64,000 bases of DNA, taken from the NCBI RefSeq assembly GCF_039523175.1, contig NZ_BAAAEU010000006.1, positions 434,001 to 498,000 on the forward strand, written 5' to 3'. Every line of letters starts with the position of its first letter. The first letter of the stretch is position 1. Below, one piece after another: positions 1-6,922 of this stretch. The position numbers and the translations under genes were made by a program. Below the pieces are notes generated by a model. It made no database searches, was not told the origin of the DNA, and saw nothing but the letters and a program-made list of their open reading frames with translations. Source of the stretch: Dokdonella_A soli (GTDB taxonomy: Bacteria > Pseudomonadota > Gammaproteobacteria > Xanthomonadales > Rhodanobacteraceae).

Positions 1-447
1 CGCCTCGACGGTGAGGTCGTTGACGACGTAGCCGGTCGCGTCGATCAGGCCGTCCTGGCCGTGCGTCGTGAACGGATCGAGCGCGACGTCGGTGATTACG
101 CCGAGCTCCGGGATTTCCTGCTTCAGCGCGCGCACCGTGCGCTGCACGAGGCCGTCCGGATTCCAGGCCTCGCGCGCATCGAGTGATTTCGCCTCCGGCG
201 GTGTGACCGGGAACAGCGCGAGCGCGGGAATTCCGAGCGCGTGCGCTTCGCCGGCGACATGCAGCAGTTCATCGATCGAGACGCGATCGACACCGGGCAT
301 CGACGGCACCGGTTCGCGTTCGCCGCGGCCTTCGCGCACGAACACCGGCAGGATCAGGTCGGCAGGGGTCAGATCGGTTTCGCGCATCAATGCACGCGAG
401 AACGCATCGCGACGCATGCGGCGCAGGCGGGTGTGCGGGTACGACAT
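1..447 (-). CDS. hemB: Delta-aminolevulinic acid dehydratase (porphobilinogen synthase), N-terminal part
   Basis: The enzyme condenses two 5-aminolevulinate molecules into porphobilinogen in cytoplasmic heme synthesis. The first 149 codons are visible, starting MSYPHTRLRR; the C-terminal half, with the Schiff-base lysines, lies beyond the left edge. Visible family features are the DLILPVFVREG segment (about residues 28-38), the SMPGVDR segment, and the metal-site stretch DVALDPFTTHGQDG. In zinc-type enzymes this last stretch carries a Cys triad. Here those positions are Ala, Asp and Asp, which points to the Mg2+-dependent class. It is transcribed away from the SPFH gene across a gap of about 220 bp. 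hemF, a later step of the same pathway, lies 26 kb away. Confidence 0.93.
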   Translation of the reverse strand, partial: MSYPHTRLRRMRRDAFSRALMRETDLTPADLILPVFVREGRGEREPVPSMPGVDRVSIDELLHVAGEAHALGIPALALFPVTPPEAKSLDAREAWNPDGLVQRTVRALKQEIPELGVITDVALDPFTTHGQDGLIDATGYVVNDLTVEA

Positions 448-593
448 AGGCCTCGATGGCGCCCGGAAAACCGCATTGTACCCGGCGGTCTTCGTGGGCT
501 CCGCGCGGCGAGGCGCCGCAGTTTTCGGCGCGCCGGGGACGAACCCCACCATTGCATCGGTTGCACTGCAGCAACGAATTCTGTTAAGCAATC

Positions 594-638
594 GTTAGTT
601 TTACGCGAGCTAACATGATTATGTAGCGCTGCAGCTAC
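594..638. repeat. Two small dyads in the hemB / SPFH divergent gap
   Basis: The 221-bp gap between hemB and the SPFH gene becomes A+T-rich over its last 90 bases. It contains a GTTAG...CTAAC dyad (594-598 with 610-614) and a GTAGC...GCTAC dyad (623-627 with 634-638). Such dyads may be operators or leader hairpins for the plus-strand gene starting at 669. I could not pick a convincing -35/-10 pair. Confidence 0.3.
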
Positions 639-668
639 CCCCGATAATTAGCTGTCGAGTAAAAGAAA

Positions 669-1127
669 ATGTTGTCCCCGATCATCCTCGCGGCGCTGTG
701 CGCCTTGGCTCTTCTCGTGATCGCCTCGGTGCGCCGCATTCCGGAGGGGCACGTCTACACATTCCGCCGCATGGACGGCCACGTGCGCATCGTCGGTTCG
801 GGCACGCATCTGGTCATGCCGCTGATCGAGCGCATCGCGCACAAGATCAGCCTCGCGGGCGCGACGGTCGCGGTCGATGACCTGACCCGCGCCGACCAGT
901 CGTTCCGTGCGGTCGTGTATTTCCAGGTGCTCGATCCGCAGCGCGCCGACTTGGTCATCGAGGATGTCGAAGGCTTGCTGCGCGTATCGACGCGCCGGCT
1001 GTTCGACTACGCGGTGCTGCCGGACGACCTCGAGGCACGCCGGGGCTGGCTGAAGCAGGCGCTGAATGCGGAACTGCAGGATCGCGGCCTGCTGATCGCA
1101 CGCGTGGACCTCAGCGCGCTGGCTTGA
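669..1127 (+). CDS. Small membrane-anchored SPFH/band-7 domain protein
   Basis: The protein is 152 aa with one N-terminal transmembrane segment (about residues 2-18, PIILAALCALALLVIAS) followed by a compact SPFH/band-7 domain: IPEGHVYTFRR, then a beta-rich stretch, then RADQSFRAVVYFQVLDP, ending in the VLPDDLEARRGWLKQALNAEL helix. SPFH proteins oligomerise at membranes and often scaffold proteases. This one is much shorter than flotillins or HflK/C and lacks the long coiled-coil tail, so it is a minimal version of unknown partner. It is the first gene of a plus-strand run leading to rsmG and parAB. The ATG at 669 follows an A-rich leader. Confidence 0.7.
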   Translation: MLSPIILAALCALALLVIASVRRIPEGHVYTFRRMDGHVRIVGSGTHLVMPLIERIAHKISLAGATVAVDDLTRADQSFRAVVYFQVLDPQRADLVIEDVEGLLRVSTRRLFDYAVLPDDLEARRGWLKQALNAELQDRGLLIARVDLSALA

Positions 1128-1140
1128 GCCTCGGCCCACC

Positions 1141-1168
1141 GTTCGCCCTTCGATACTTCGGGGCGAAC
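1141..1168. repeat. Dispersed palindromic repeat (GTTCGCCC family), copy 1
   Basis: An inverted repeat with arms GTTCGCCC (1141-1148) and GGGCGAAC (1161-1168) around a TTCGATACTTCG loop lies 13 bases after the SPFH stop codon. Better-preserved relatives occur at 18389-18416 and 60816-60843, with degenerate pieces near 5095 and 18447. It is intergenic in every case. It has no U-run, so it is not a standard terminator. Confidence 0.7.
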
Positions 1169-1236
1169 GCGGAGGGGTCGGTGGATTTCCGGAGCGCGCG
1201 CGCCGATACTGCGCGCCCCGTATCGTTGCGACCGCC

Positions 1237-1887
1237 ATGGCTGACCGCGATCCGCTGCGGCAGCGCCTCTGCGCGGGTCTCGCAGCCCTTCATCTCGAAC
1301 TTCCGGACGCCGCCATCGCGACGCTGCTCGCGTATGTCGAGCTGCTGCATCGCTGGAACGCGACCTACAACCTGAGCGCGGTGCGCGATCCGGCCGAGAT
1401 GGTCACGCGGCATCTGCTCGATTCGCTGGCGATCGCGGCGCAGGTTCGCGGGGCGAGCCTGGCCGATCTCGGCACCGGTCCCGGCCTGCCCGGGGTGCCG
1501 CTCGCGATCATCGCTCCGGAACGGCAGGTCACCCTGGTCGACTCGAAGGGCAAGAAGACGCGCTTCCTGCGTGCGGCCGTGCGCGAGCTGGGCCTGAAGA
1601 ACGTGCGAGTGCTCGAAAGCCGCGTCGAGGCGGTCGAAGGCACGTTCGATTGCATCACGGCGCGCGCATTCGCCAGCCTCGCCGACATGCTCGGCTGGGG
1701 CGGCCATCTGCTCGGCGCCAACGGGGTCTGGCTGGCGCTGAAGGGGCGCTTCCCGCAGGATGAGCTGGCTGGCGTGCCGGACGGATTCCACGTCGACGCG
1801 GTCGTGCCGCTCGTGGTACCGGGTTTGGACGCGGAGCGCCACGTCGTGGTAATCAAGCGCGTGGTCGCTCCACAAGCAAATGGTTGA
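1237..1887 (+). CDS. rsmG: 16S rRNA (guanine-527-N7)-methyltransferase RsmG
   Basis: The enzyme methylates G527 of 16S rRNA with S-adenosylmethionine. The protein is 216 aa, the usual family length. Visible are the YNLSAVRDPAEMVTRHLLDSLA segment typical of GidB/RsmG, the SAM-binding motif LADLGTGPGLPGVPLAI (about residues 75-91), and the following VTLVDSKGKKTRFL strand and helix. It sits directly before parA and parB, the conserved gidB-parA-parB arrangement, although no gidA/mnmG precedes it here. The stop is followed at once by an imperfect dyad (GCAAATG...CATTTGC, 1876-1907). Confidence 0.95.
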   Translation: MADRDPLRQRLCAGLAALHLELPDAAIATLLAYVELLHRWNATYNLSAVRDPAEMVTRHLLDSLAIAAQVRGASLADLGTGPGLPGVPLAIIAPERQVTLVDSKGKKTRFLRAAVRELGLKNVRVLESRVEAVEGTFDCITARAFASLADMLGWGGHLLGANGVWLALKGRFPQDELAGVPDGFHVDAVVPLVVPGLDAERHVVVIKRVVAPQANG

Positions 1888-1942
1888 ACATCCTGTCCAA
1901 CATTTGCTCGCCGAGTCCGGTACACGCCCGGATTCGGTTCCG

Positions 1943-1970
1943 TTGCGTCAGCCATGCATGGCTGACGCAA
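1943..1970. promoter_or_regulatory. Perfect 28-bp palindrome upstream of parA
   Basis: The sequence is two-fold symmetric over 28 bases: left half TTGCGTCAGCCATG, right half its exact reverse complement. It lies 67 bp before the parA ATG and after rsmG. It has no U-run on either strand and does not resemble the bacterial parS consensus, so an operator or a recombination or cruciform site is more likely than a terminator. A perfect dyad of this length is very unlikely by chance. Confidence 0.6.
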
Positions 1971-2037
1971 AGTGCACGCCATCCGTGGCGCGCAGAGTTC
2001 GCTCATACGGGATCAGGCAGGGGCTGGCGGTAGCACC

Positions 2038-2832
2038 ATGACACGCATCATCGCGATTGCGAACCAGAAGGGCGGGGTCGGCAAGACCACGACCGCGGTC
2101 AATCTCGCCGCGGCGCTTGCCGAAACGCGGCGCAAGGTGCTGCTGGTCGATTTCGATCCGCAGGGCAACGCGACGATGGCCTCGGGCGTGGACAAGCGCA
2201 CGACCAGGCCGAACGGCTGCGAGGTGTTGCTCGACGAGGCCCGCATCGAGGACGTGATCCAGCCGACCGAGGGCGGCTTCGATCTGTTGCCCGGCAGCGG
2301 CGACCTGACCGCGGCCGAACTCAAACTCATGGATTCGCTCGCGCGCGAGTCGCGCCTCAAGGAGCAGCTCGCCAAGCTCGGCGACCGCTACCAGACGATC
2401 CTGATCGACTGCCCGCCGACCCTGCACCTGCTGACGATCAACGCGTTGACCGCGGCGCACGGCGTGCTGATCCCAGTGCAGTGCGAATATTTCGCACTGG
2501 AAGGCCTGTCCAGCCTGCTCGACACGATCAAGGCGGTGCGCCTGCGCCTGAATCCGCACCTTGAGGTCGAAGGCCTGCTGCGCACGATGTACGACGTGCG
2601 CAACAACCTCGGCAACGAGGTTTCGCTGCAGCTGACCAAGCATTTCGGCGACAAGGTGTTTCGCTCGATCATCCCGCGCAACATCCGCCTCGCCGAGGCG
2701 CCGAGCCATGGCAAGCCGATCAATCTGTACGACCGCGAGTCGCGCGGTGCGATTGCGTATCTTGGCCTCGCCGGCGAAATGCTGCGGCGCGAACGTACGC
2801 CGGCCATCGCCAGCGCGACCCACACGAACTAG
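2038..2832 (+). CDS. parA: Chromosome-partitioning ATPase ParA
   Basis: A Walker-type ATPase that positions ParB-parS complexes during chromosome segregation. The protein is 264 aa. The deviant Walker A motif KGGVGKTT is at residues 11-18, LLVDFDPQGNAT (A') follows, and Walker B is within TILIDCPPTLHLL. The start is the ATG at 2038, which puts the P-loop at the usual distance from the N-terminus; an in-frame start at 1972 would add residues unlike the family. parB follows after 12 bp, so the two form an operon. No parS matching the usual palindrome was seen in the window. Confidence 0.95.
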   Translation: MTRIIAIANQKGGVGKTTTAVNLAAALAETRRKVLLVDFDPQGNATMASGVDKRTTRPNGCEVLLDEARIEDVIQPTEGGFDLLPGSGDLTAAELKLMDSLARESRLKEQLAKLGDRYQTILIDCPPTLHLLTINALTAAHGVLIPVQCEYFALEGLSSLLDTIKAVRLRLNPHLEVEGLLRTMYDVRNNLGNEVSLQLTKHFGDKVFRSIIPRNIRLAEAPSHGKPINLYDRESRGAIAYLGLAGEMLRRERTPAIASATHTN

Positions 2833-2844
2833 GAATTCTCGAGC

Positions 2845-3717
2845 ATGGCAGCCAAGAAACGCGGACTCGGCCTCGGGCGCGGCCTCGACGCGCTGCTCGG
2901 CGGCGGCGACATGCCGGCCGCCGCACAGGACACCGAAGGCGAGCTGCGCATGCTCGATGTGGGCCTGATCCAGCCCGGCAAGTACCAGCCGCGCCACACG
3001 ATCGATCCGGAGCATCTGGAGGAACTCGCGGCCTCGATCCGCGCGCAGGGCTTGATCCAGCCGGTCGTGGTGCGTGCGATCGGCCGCGATCGTTACGAAC
3101 TGATCGCCGGCGAACGCCGCTGGCGCGCCGCGCAGAAAGCCGGCCTCAGCGAGATTCCGGCGCTCGTGAAAGTGGTGCCGGACCAGGCCGCCGTCGCGAT
3201 GGCGCTGATCGAGAACATCCAGCGCGAGGACCTCTCGCCGCTCGAGGAAGCGCAGGCGCTGGCGCGCCTGATCGACGAGTTCGAGCTGACCCACCAGCAG
3301 ACCGCGGACGCGGTCGGCCGCTCGCGCGCCGCGGTCTCGAATCTGCTGCGCCTGCTGGAGCTGCCCGAGGAGATCAAGCGCCTGCTTGACCAACGCAAGC
3401 TCGACATGGGCCATGCGCGCGCGCTGGCGACGCTGCCCGAGCGCAGCGCCATCGCGCTCGCGCTCGCGGCTGCGGAAAAAGGCTGGTCGGTGCGCGAGCT
3501 CGAGGAGGCCGTGCGCCGCGCCGAGACCGGCGCCGCGCCCAAACCCGCGAAGGCCGCCGTGAAACAGGATCCAAACATCGCCGCGCTGGAGCGCGACCTC
3601 GCCGAAAAGCTCGCCACCCGTGTCAATGTCGCGCATGCGCGCAATGGCCGCGGCAAGCTGGTGATCCACTACCATAGCCTCGACGAGCTCGACGGGATCC
3701 TCGAACGCATCCGCTGA
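2845..3717 (+). CDS. parB: Chromosome-partitioning protein ParB
   Basis: A parS-binding CTPase that spreads along DNA and stimulates ParA. The protein is 290 aa. It starts with the basic tail MAAKKRGLGLGRGLDALLG, then the ParB/Srx domain with the PGKYQPR and GERRWRAAQKAGL motifs (the latter about residues 90-102), then ENIQREDLSPLEEA, a helix-turn-helix (HQQTADAVGRSRAAVSNLLRLL), and a C-terminal dimerisation domain ending DGILERIR. It is translationally close to parA (12 bp gap). Nothing unusual in length or motifs. Confidence 0.95.
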   Translation: MAAKKRGLGLGRGLDALLGGGDMPAAAQDTEGELRMLDVGLIQPGKYQPRHTIDPEHLEELAASIRAQGLIQPVVVRAIGRDRYELIAGERRWRAAQKAGLSEIPALVKVVPDQAAVAMALIENIQREDLSPLEEAQALARLIDEFELTHQQTADAVGRSRAAVSNLLRLLELPEEIKRLLDQRKLDMGHARALATLPERSAIALALAAAEKGWSVRELEEAVRRAETGAAPKPAKAAVKQDPNIAALERDLAEKLATRVNVAHARNGRGKLVIHYHSLDELDGILERIR

Positions 3718-3787
3718 GCCGCGATCCCGCTCGGTCCCATCGAATCGGAATCCAATCCGTGCATCGTTCGAGAATGGACGTCCGCGC

Positions 3788-4351
3788 ATGACGGAAGATG
3801 CAAGCGAACGCGGTAAATCCCGGTCTGTTCCTGGTGTGAGCAATCGCCAGCAGCAGTTCGAGGCCCTCGTGCGCGCGCATTCCGGCGAGCTGTACCGTTA
3901 CGCCTATTGGCTCTGCAGCCAGGACGCGCTGGCGCAGGACCTGGTCCAGGAAACCTTCCTGCGCGCCTGGCGCTCCCTCGACACGCTGCGCGAGAACGTT
4001 GCCGCGAAGGCGTGGCTGGCGACGATCCTGCGCCGCGAGCACGCCCGCCTGTACGAACGCAAACCTATGCCAACCACCGATATCAGCGACCTCGATCCTG
4101 TCGACAGCGCACCCGGCCCCGAACACCTGGGCGAGGACGCGGTGCTGCGCGCCGCGATCGCGAAGCTCGATGCGAAATACCGCGAGCCGCTGGTGCTGCA
4201 GGTACTCGGCGGCTTTTCCTGCACCGAGATCGCGAACCAGCTCGGCCTCAGCGAGGCTGCGGTGATGACCCAGGTGTTCCGCGCGCGCCAGAAACTCAAG
4301 GCGCTGCTCGACGGCGGCGGCAAGGAGGCGGAGCTGTATGGACTGCCTTGA
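3788..4351 (+). CDS. ECF-type RNA polymerase sigma factor
   Basis: The protein is 187 aa with region 2 (residues about 25-90, with DALAQDLVQETFLRAWRSLDTL) and region 4 (about 120-175, with YREPLVLQVLGGFSCTEIANQLGLSEAAVMTQVFRARQKL), and no regions 1 or 3. It directs RNA polymerase to a regulon that cannot be read from sequence alone. Its last 14 bases overlap the start of the zinc-type anti-sigma gene, so the two are co-translated and very likely a cognate pair. The start at 3788 follows an unremarkable leader; a later Met at 3838-3845 is not available in frame. Confidence 0.9.
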   Translation: MTEDASERGKSRSVPGVSNRQQQFEALVRAHSGELYRYAYWLCSQDALAQDLVQETFLRAWRSLDTLRENVAAKAWLATILRREHARLYERKPMPTTDISDLDPVDSAPGPEHLGEDAVLRAAIAKLDAKYREPLVLQVLGGFSCTEIANQLGLSEAAVMTQVFRARQKLKALLDGGGKEAELYGLP

Positions 4352-5069
4352 GTTCCGCCGCCTGCTCGGCAGCGACCCGCGCGTGACCGACCGCGCCGCG
4401 CGCGAGCATCTGGATGCCTGCCCGTTCTGCGCGGATGCCCATGCCCGCGCGCAGGCGTTCGAGAGCCGTCTGTCGAACGCGCTGGCCGTGCCGATTCCGG
4501 ATGGCCTTGCCGACCGCATCCTGCTCGCGCAACTGACCGGCACGCGCCAGCGTGAGCGTACCAACCGGCGCCGCACCGCCTGGATCGCGCTCGCAGCGGT
4601 CGCATGCATGGCGCTCGCGATCGGCGTCGTCCGCTACGAACGCGCGCCGCCGGCCACGCTGGCCGACCTCGTCGTGCAGCACATCAACGGCGAGGAGCGT
4701 GACGCGCTACAGCTCACCGCCGCCGTGCCCGCTGCAGAGGTCGAGCGCGCATTCGCCGATCGCGGCGTCCATCTTGTCTCCGTCCCGCGCGACGTCAGCT
4801 ACGTCAGCGAGTGCCCGGTCGGCGCCTACCGCACCGTGCACATGGTCATGCCGGAAAATGGCGCACCGGTCAGCGTGGTCTATGTCGTCGACCACCGCAT
4901 CGCGGACGACAGGGATTTCCGTCGCGATGCCATGGTCGGCCGCGAAATCCCGATTGCGAACGGCACGCTGGTGCTCGCGGCGCAAAGCGCGGATCGTTTC
5001 GATGCGATCGAGCACACCTGGCGCGACGCGATCGAGGGGCGTCCGCAGATCGCCGCCGGCAGTCGCTGA
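4338..5069 (+). CDS. Membrane-bound zinc anti-sigma factor
   Basis: The protein is 243 aa. The N-terminal domain has the HLDACPFC signature (H-x3-C-x2-C, about residues 25-32) of ZAS anti-sigma factors. One transmembrane segment follows (about residues 74-92, TAWIALAAVACMALAIGVV), then a periplasmic domain of about 150 residues with two Cys-containing stretches, resembling the DUF3379 group. It overlaps the upstream ECF sigma gene by 14 bp, which fits stoichiometric coupling. Such pairs often respond to redox or envelope stress; the inducing signal here is unknown. Confidence 0.8.
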   Translation: MDCLEFRRLLGSDPRVTDRAAREHLDACPFCADAHARAQAFESRLSNALAVPIPDGLADRILLAQLTGTRQRERTNRRRTAWIALAAVACMALAIGVVRYERAPPATLADLVVQHINGEERDALQLTAAVPAAEVERAFADRGVHLVSVPRDVSYVSECPVGAYRTVHMVMPENGAPVSVVYVVDHRIADDRDFRRDAMVGREIPIANGTLVLAAQSADRFDAIEHTWRDAIEGRPQIAAGSR

Positions 5070-5093
5070 GCTCCGGAACCGTTCGCGCTGATC

Positions 5094-5140
5094 CTTCGAC
5101 CCTTCGACCCTTCGATACCTCAGGACTCGGGACTCAGGAC
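5094..5140. repeat. CCTTCGA tandem repeat and degenerate palindromic repeat
   Basis: After the anti-sigma stop the 187-bp gap contains CCTTCGACCCTTCGACCC followed by TTCGATACCTCAGG. The last part matches the core of the GTTCGCCC-family repeats at 1141, 18389 and 60816. It looks like a decayed copy with a short tandem expansion. No terminator with a U-run is visible here. Confidence 0.5.
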
Positions 5141-5256
5141 GGGGCACGCCTCCGGCGTATCGAGGCGTGAACGACAATCGCGAGCATGCGGACTCACGAT
5201 GCCGCTGCGACAATCGGCGATAATGCGCGCCTTCCGTGTAAGGCTCGCCCAGCGTC

Positions 5257-5973
5257 ATGCCCGAACTGTCCGTCGTCGTGCCCGTGTTCAACGAGCAGGG
5301 CAACATCCCGCCGCTGCTCGCCGAGATCGCCGCCGCGCTGCGCGGGCGCGCCGATTTCGAGATCGTCTACGTCGACGACGCCAGCAAGGATGACTCGCTC
5401 AAGGTGCTGGCGGCCGCGAAGGCGACCTATCCGGAACTGCGTGTGATCCGGCACCTCGCGCAGAGCGGGCAGAGCACCGCGATCCGCAACGGCGTCAAGG
5501 CCGCGCGCGGCGCGTGGATCGCGACGCTCGACGGTGACGGCCAGAACGATCCGGCCGACATCCCGAAGCTGATCGCGATGCGCGACGAATCGCCGGCCCT
5601 CATCAAGCTCTATGCCGGCTGGCGCGTGAACCGCAAGGACAGTGGCAGCAAGCGCTGGGCCTCCAAGTGGGCCAATGCGATCCGCTCGCGCCTGTTGCGC
5701 GACGACACGCCGGATACCGGCTGCGGCATCAAGTTGTTCGAGCGCGCCGCGTTCCTCGATCTGCCGTATTTCGACCACATGCACCGCTACCTGCCCGCGC
5801 TGATGCAGCGCGCCGGCTGGCGGGTCAAGAGCGTGCCGGTCAACCACCGACCGCGCGGCACCGGCACCTCGAAGTACAACAACCTCAATCGCGCGCTGGT
5901 CGGGATTACCGACCTGAGGGGTGTGGGCTGGCTGATCAAGCGCTCCAAGCGGACGATGACCGAGGAGCTCTGA
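5257..5973 (+). CDS. Family 2 glycosyltransferase, polyprenyl-phosphate (DPM1/ArnC-like) type
   Basis: The protein is 238 aa of the GT-A fold. It starts MPELSVVVPVFNEQGNIPPLL, carries FEIVYVDDASKDDS (about residues 35-48), and has the metal/nucleotide-sugar motif TLDGDGQNDP (about residues 90-99), then a DTPDTGCGIKLF acceptor-site region. The family moves a sugar from a nucleotide donor to polyprenyl phosphate. There are no C-terminal membrane helices, so a separate membrane partner or peripheral membrane attachment is expected. It appears monocistronic, with repeats before it and the rpmB promoter after it. The donor sugar cannot be read from sequence. Confidence 0.8.
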   Translation: MPELSVVVPVFNEQGNIPPLLAEIAAALRGRADFEIVYVDDASKDDSLKVLAAAKATYPELRVIRHLAQSGQSTAIRNGVKAARGAWIATLDGDGQNDPADIPKLIAMRDESPALIKLYAGWRVNRKDSGSKRWASKWANAIRSRLLRDDTPDTGCGIKLFERAAFLDLPYFDHMHRYLPALMQRAGWRVKSVPVNHRPRGTGTSKYNNLNRALVGITDLRGVGWLIKRSKRTMTEEL

Positions 5974-6074
5974 CTCGTCGTCTGGGGGCTGCCGGAAGGT
6001 GCAAGGCCCACGGTCCGCCATGGCGCCAAGACATCGCGCCTTTCACGTTCCCGCATAAAAATTCGCCGCCCCAC

Positions 6075-6103
6075 TTGCCGCAAGCCCCTGATTCCGCTAT
6101 AAA
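6075..6103 (+). promoter_or_regulatory. Sigma-70 promoter for rpmB-rpmG
   Basis: A -35 box TTGCCG (6075-6080) is separated by 17 bp from a -10 box TATAAA (6098-6103). It lies in the 295-bp gap after the glycosyltransferase gene. The leader to rpmB is about 160 nt, long enough to hold regulatory structure, but no known leader motif was recognised. Confidence 0.7.
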
Positions 6104-6268
6104 GCGCGGCTCGCTTCGCCGTTCGTAGCCCGTTTCGGGCACGCGGATCCCGGTATGCGGTCCGCCCGCGTCGTCCGGCCTAGCGTTTCCAGCATCGCAT
6201 GGCGCATCGCCGCCGCTGGGCCGCCACCGTCCTGGCCAAGGACGGAAACGATATCGAAGAGGTTCGCA

Positions 6269-6505
6269 ATGGCCAGAATCTGCCAGGTCACCGGAAAGGG
6301 AGCGCTTTCCGGCAACAATGTTTCCCACGCCAACAACAAGACGCGGCGCCGCTGGCTGCCGAACCTTCACGAGCGCCGTTTCTGGGTGCCGAGCGAGAAC
6401 CGCTGGGTGTCCCTGCGCGTGTCCAGCCACGGGCTGCGCACGATCGACAAGAAGGGCATCGAAGTCGTCGTCGCCGAGCTGCGCAAGCGCGGCGAGAAGA
6501 TCTGA
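6269..6505 (+). CDS. rpmB: 50S ribosomal protein L28
   Basis: The protein is 78 aa, standard for L28. It begins MARICQVTGKGALSGNNVSH and contains the NKTRRRWLPNLHERRFWVPSE core and a basic C-terminus ending RGEKI. It is part of the large ribosomal subunit. The ATG at 6269 is chosen by homology length; the same frame opens further upstream but that extension is unlike the family. rpmG follows 13 bp later, the conserved rpmBG operon. Confidence 0.97.
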   Translation: MARICQVTGKGALSGNNVSHANNKTRRRWLPNLHERRFWVPSENRWVSLRVSSHGLRTIDKKGIEVVVAELRKRGEKI

Positions 6506-6518
6506 GGAGAACTGAACC

Positions 6519-6683
6519 ATGGCATCCAAGCGCGACAAGATCCGTCTGATCTCCTCGGCCGGCACCGGTCACTTCTACACGACCGACAAGAACAAGAAGA
6601 ACACGCCGGACAAGATGGAGGTCAAGAAATACGACCCCGTCGTGCGCAAGCACGTGGCGTACAAGGAAGGCAAGATCAAGTGA
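6519..6683 (+). CDS. rpmG: 50S ribosomal protein L33 (zinc-free form)
   Basis: The protein is 54 aa, MASKRDKIRLISSAGTGHFY onward, with the TTDKNKKNTPDKMEVKKYDP core and the ending YKEGKIK. It has no cysteine, so this is the C-minus paralogue that does not bind zinc. A GAGGAGA ribosome-binding site lies 8 nt before the ATG, overlapping the end of rpmB. An intrinsic terminator follows at 6732. Confidence 0.97.
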   Translation: MASKRDKIRLISSAGTGHFYTTDKNKKNTPDKMEVKKYDPVVRKHVAYKEGKIK

Positions 6684-6731
6684 TCCGCGCGTAGCGCTGA
6701 TCGCCCGGCGAAAGCCGGATCGAGACGAAAG

Positions 6732-6759
6732 AGCCCGCCAAGTGCGGGCTTTTTCGTTT
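6732..6759 (+). terminator. Intrinsic terminator of rpmB-rpmG
   Basis: A stem AGCCCGC/GCGGGCT (6732-6738 with 6744-6750) is followed by a T-rich tract, TTTTTCGTTT. It lies 49 bases after the rpmG stop codon. Confidence 0.85.
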
Positions 6760-6922
6760 CTACGATGACGTCGCTCTGCGAGCAAGCAGATGAGGGATTG
6801 GTTGCATGGGCGGCCTTCTTCGCGCGTCGACTGCAAGGAGACGGCGGACCATCCGCTCCGCCGTCTCCCCGCCCGCTCGGCCGCGACGTATCAATTCCCT
6901 CGATACGCCGTCCATGAACCGA

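Noticed and set aside
1948..3843. A long open frame on the minus strand opposite parA-parB
   Set aside because: It runs antisense to two well-conserved genes with normal codon bias; the product is Arg/Ala/Gln-rich and has no recognisable domain. High G+C makes such antisense frames common.
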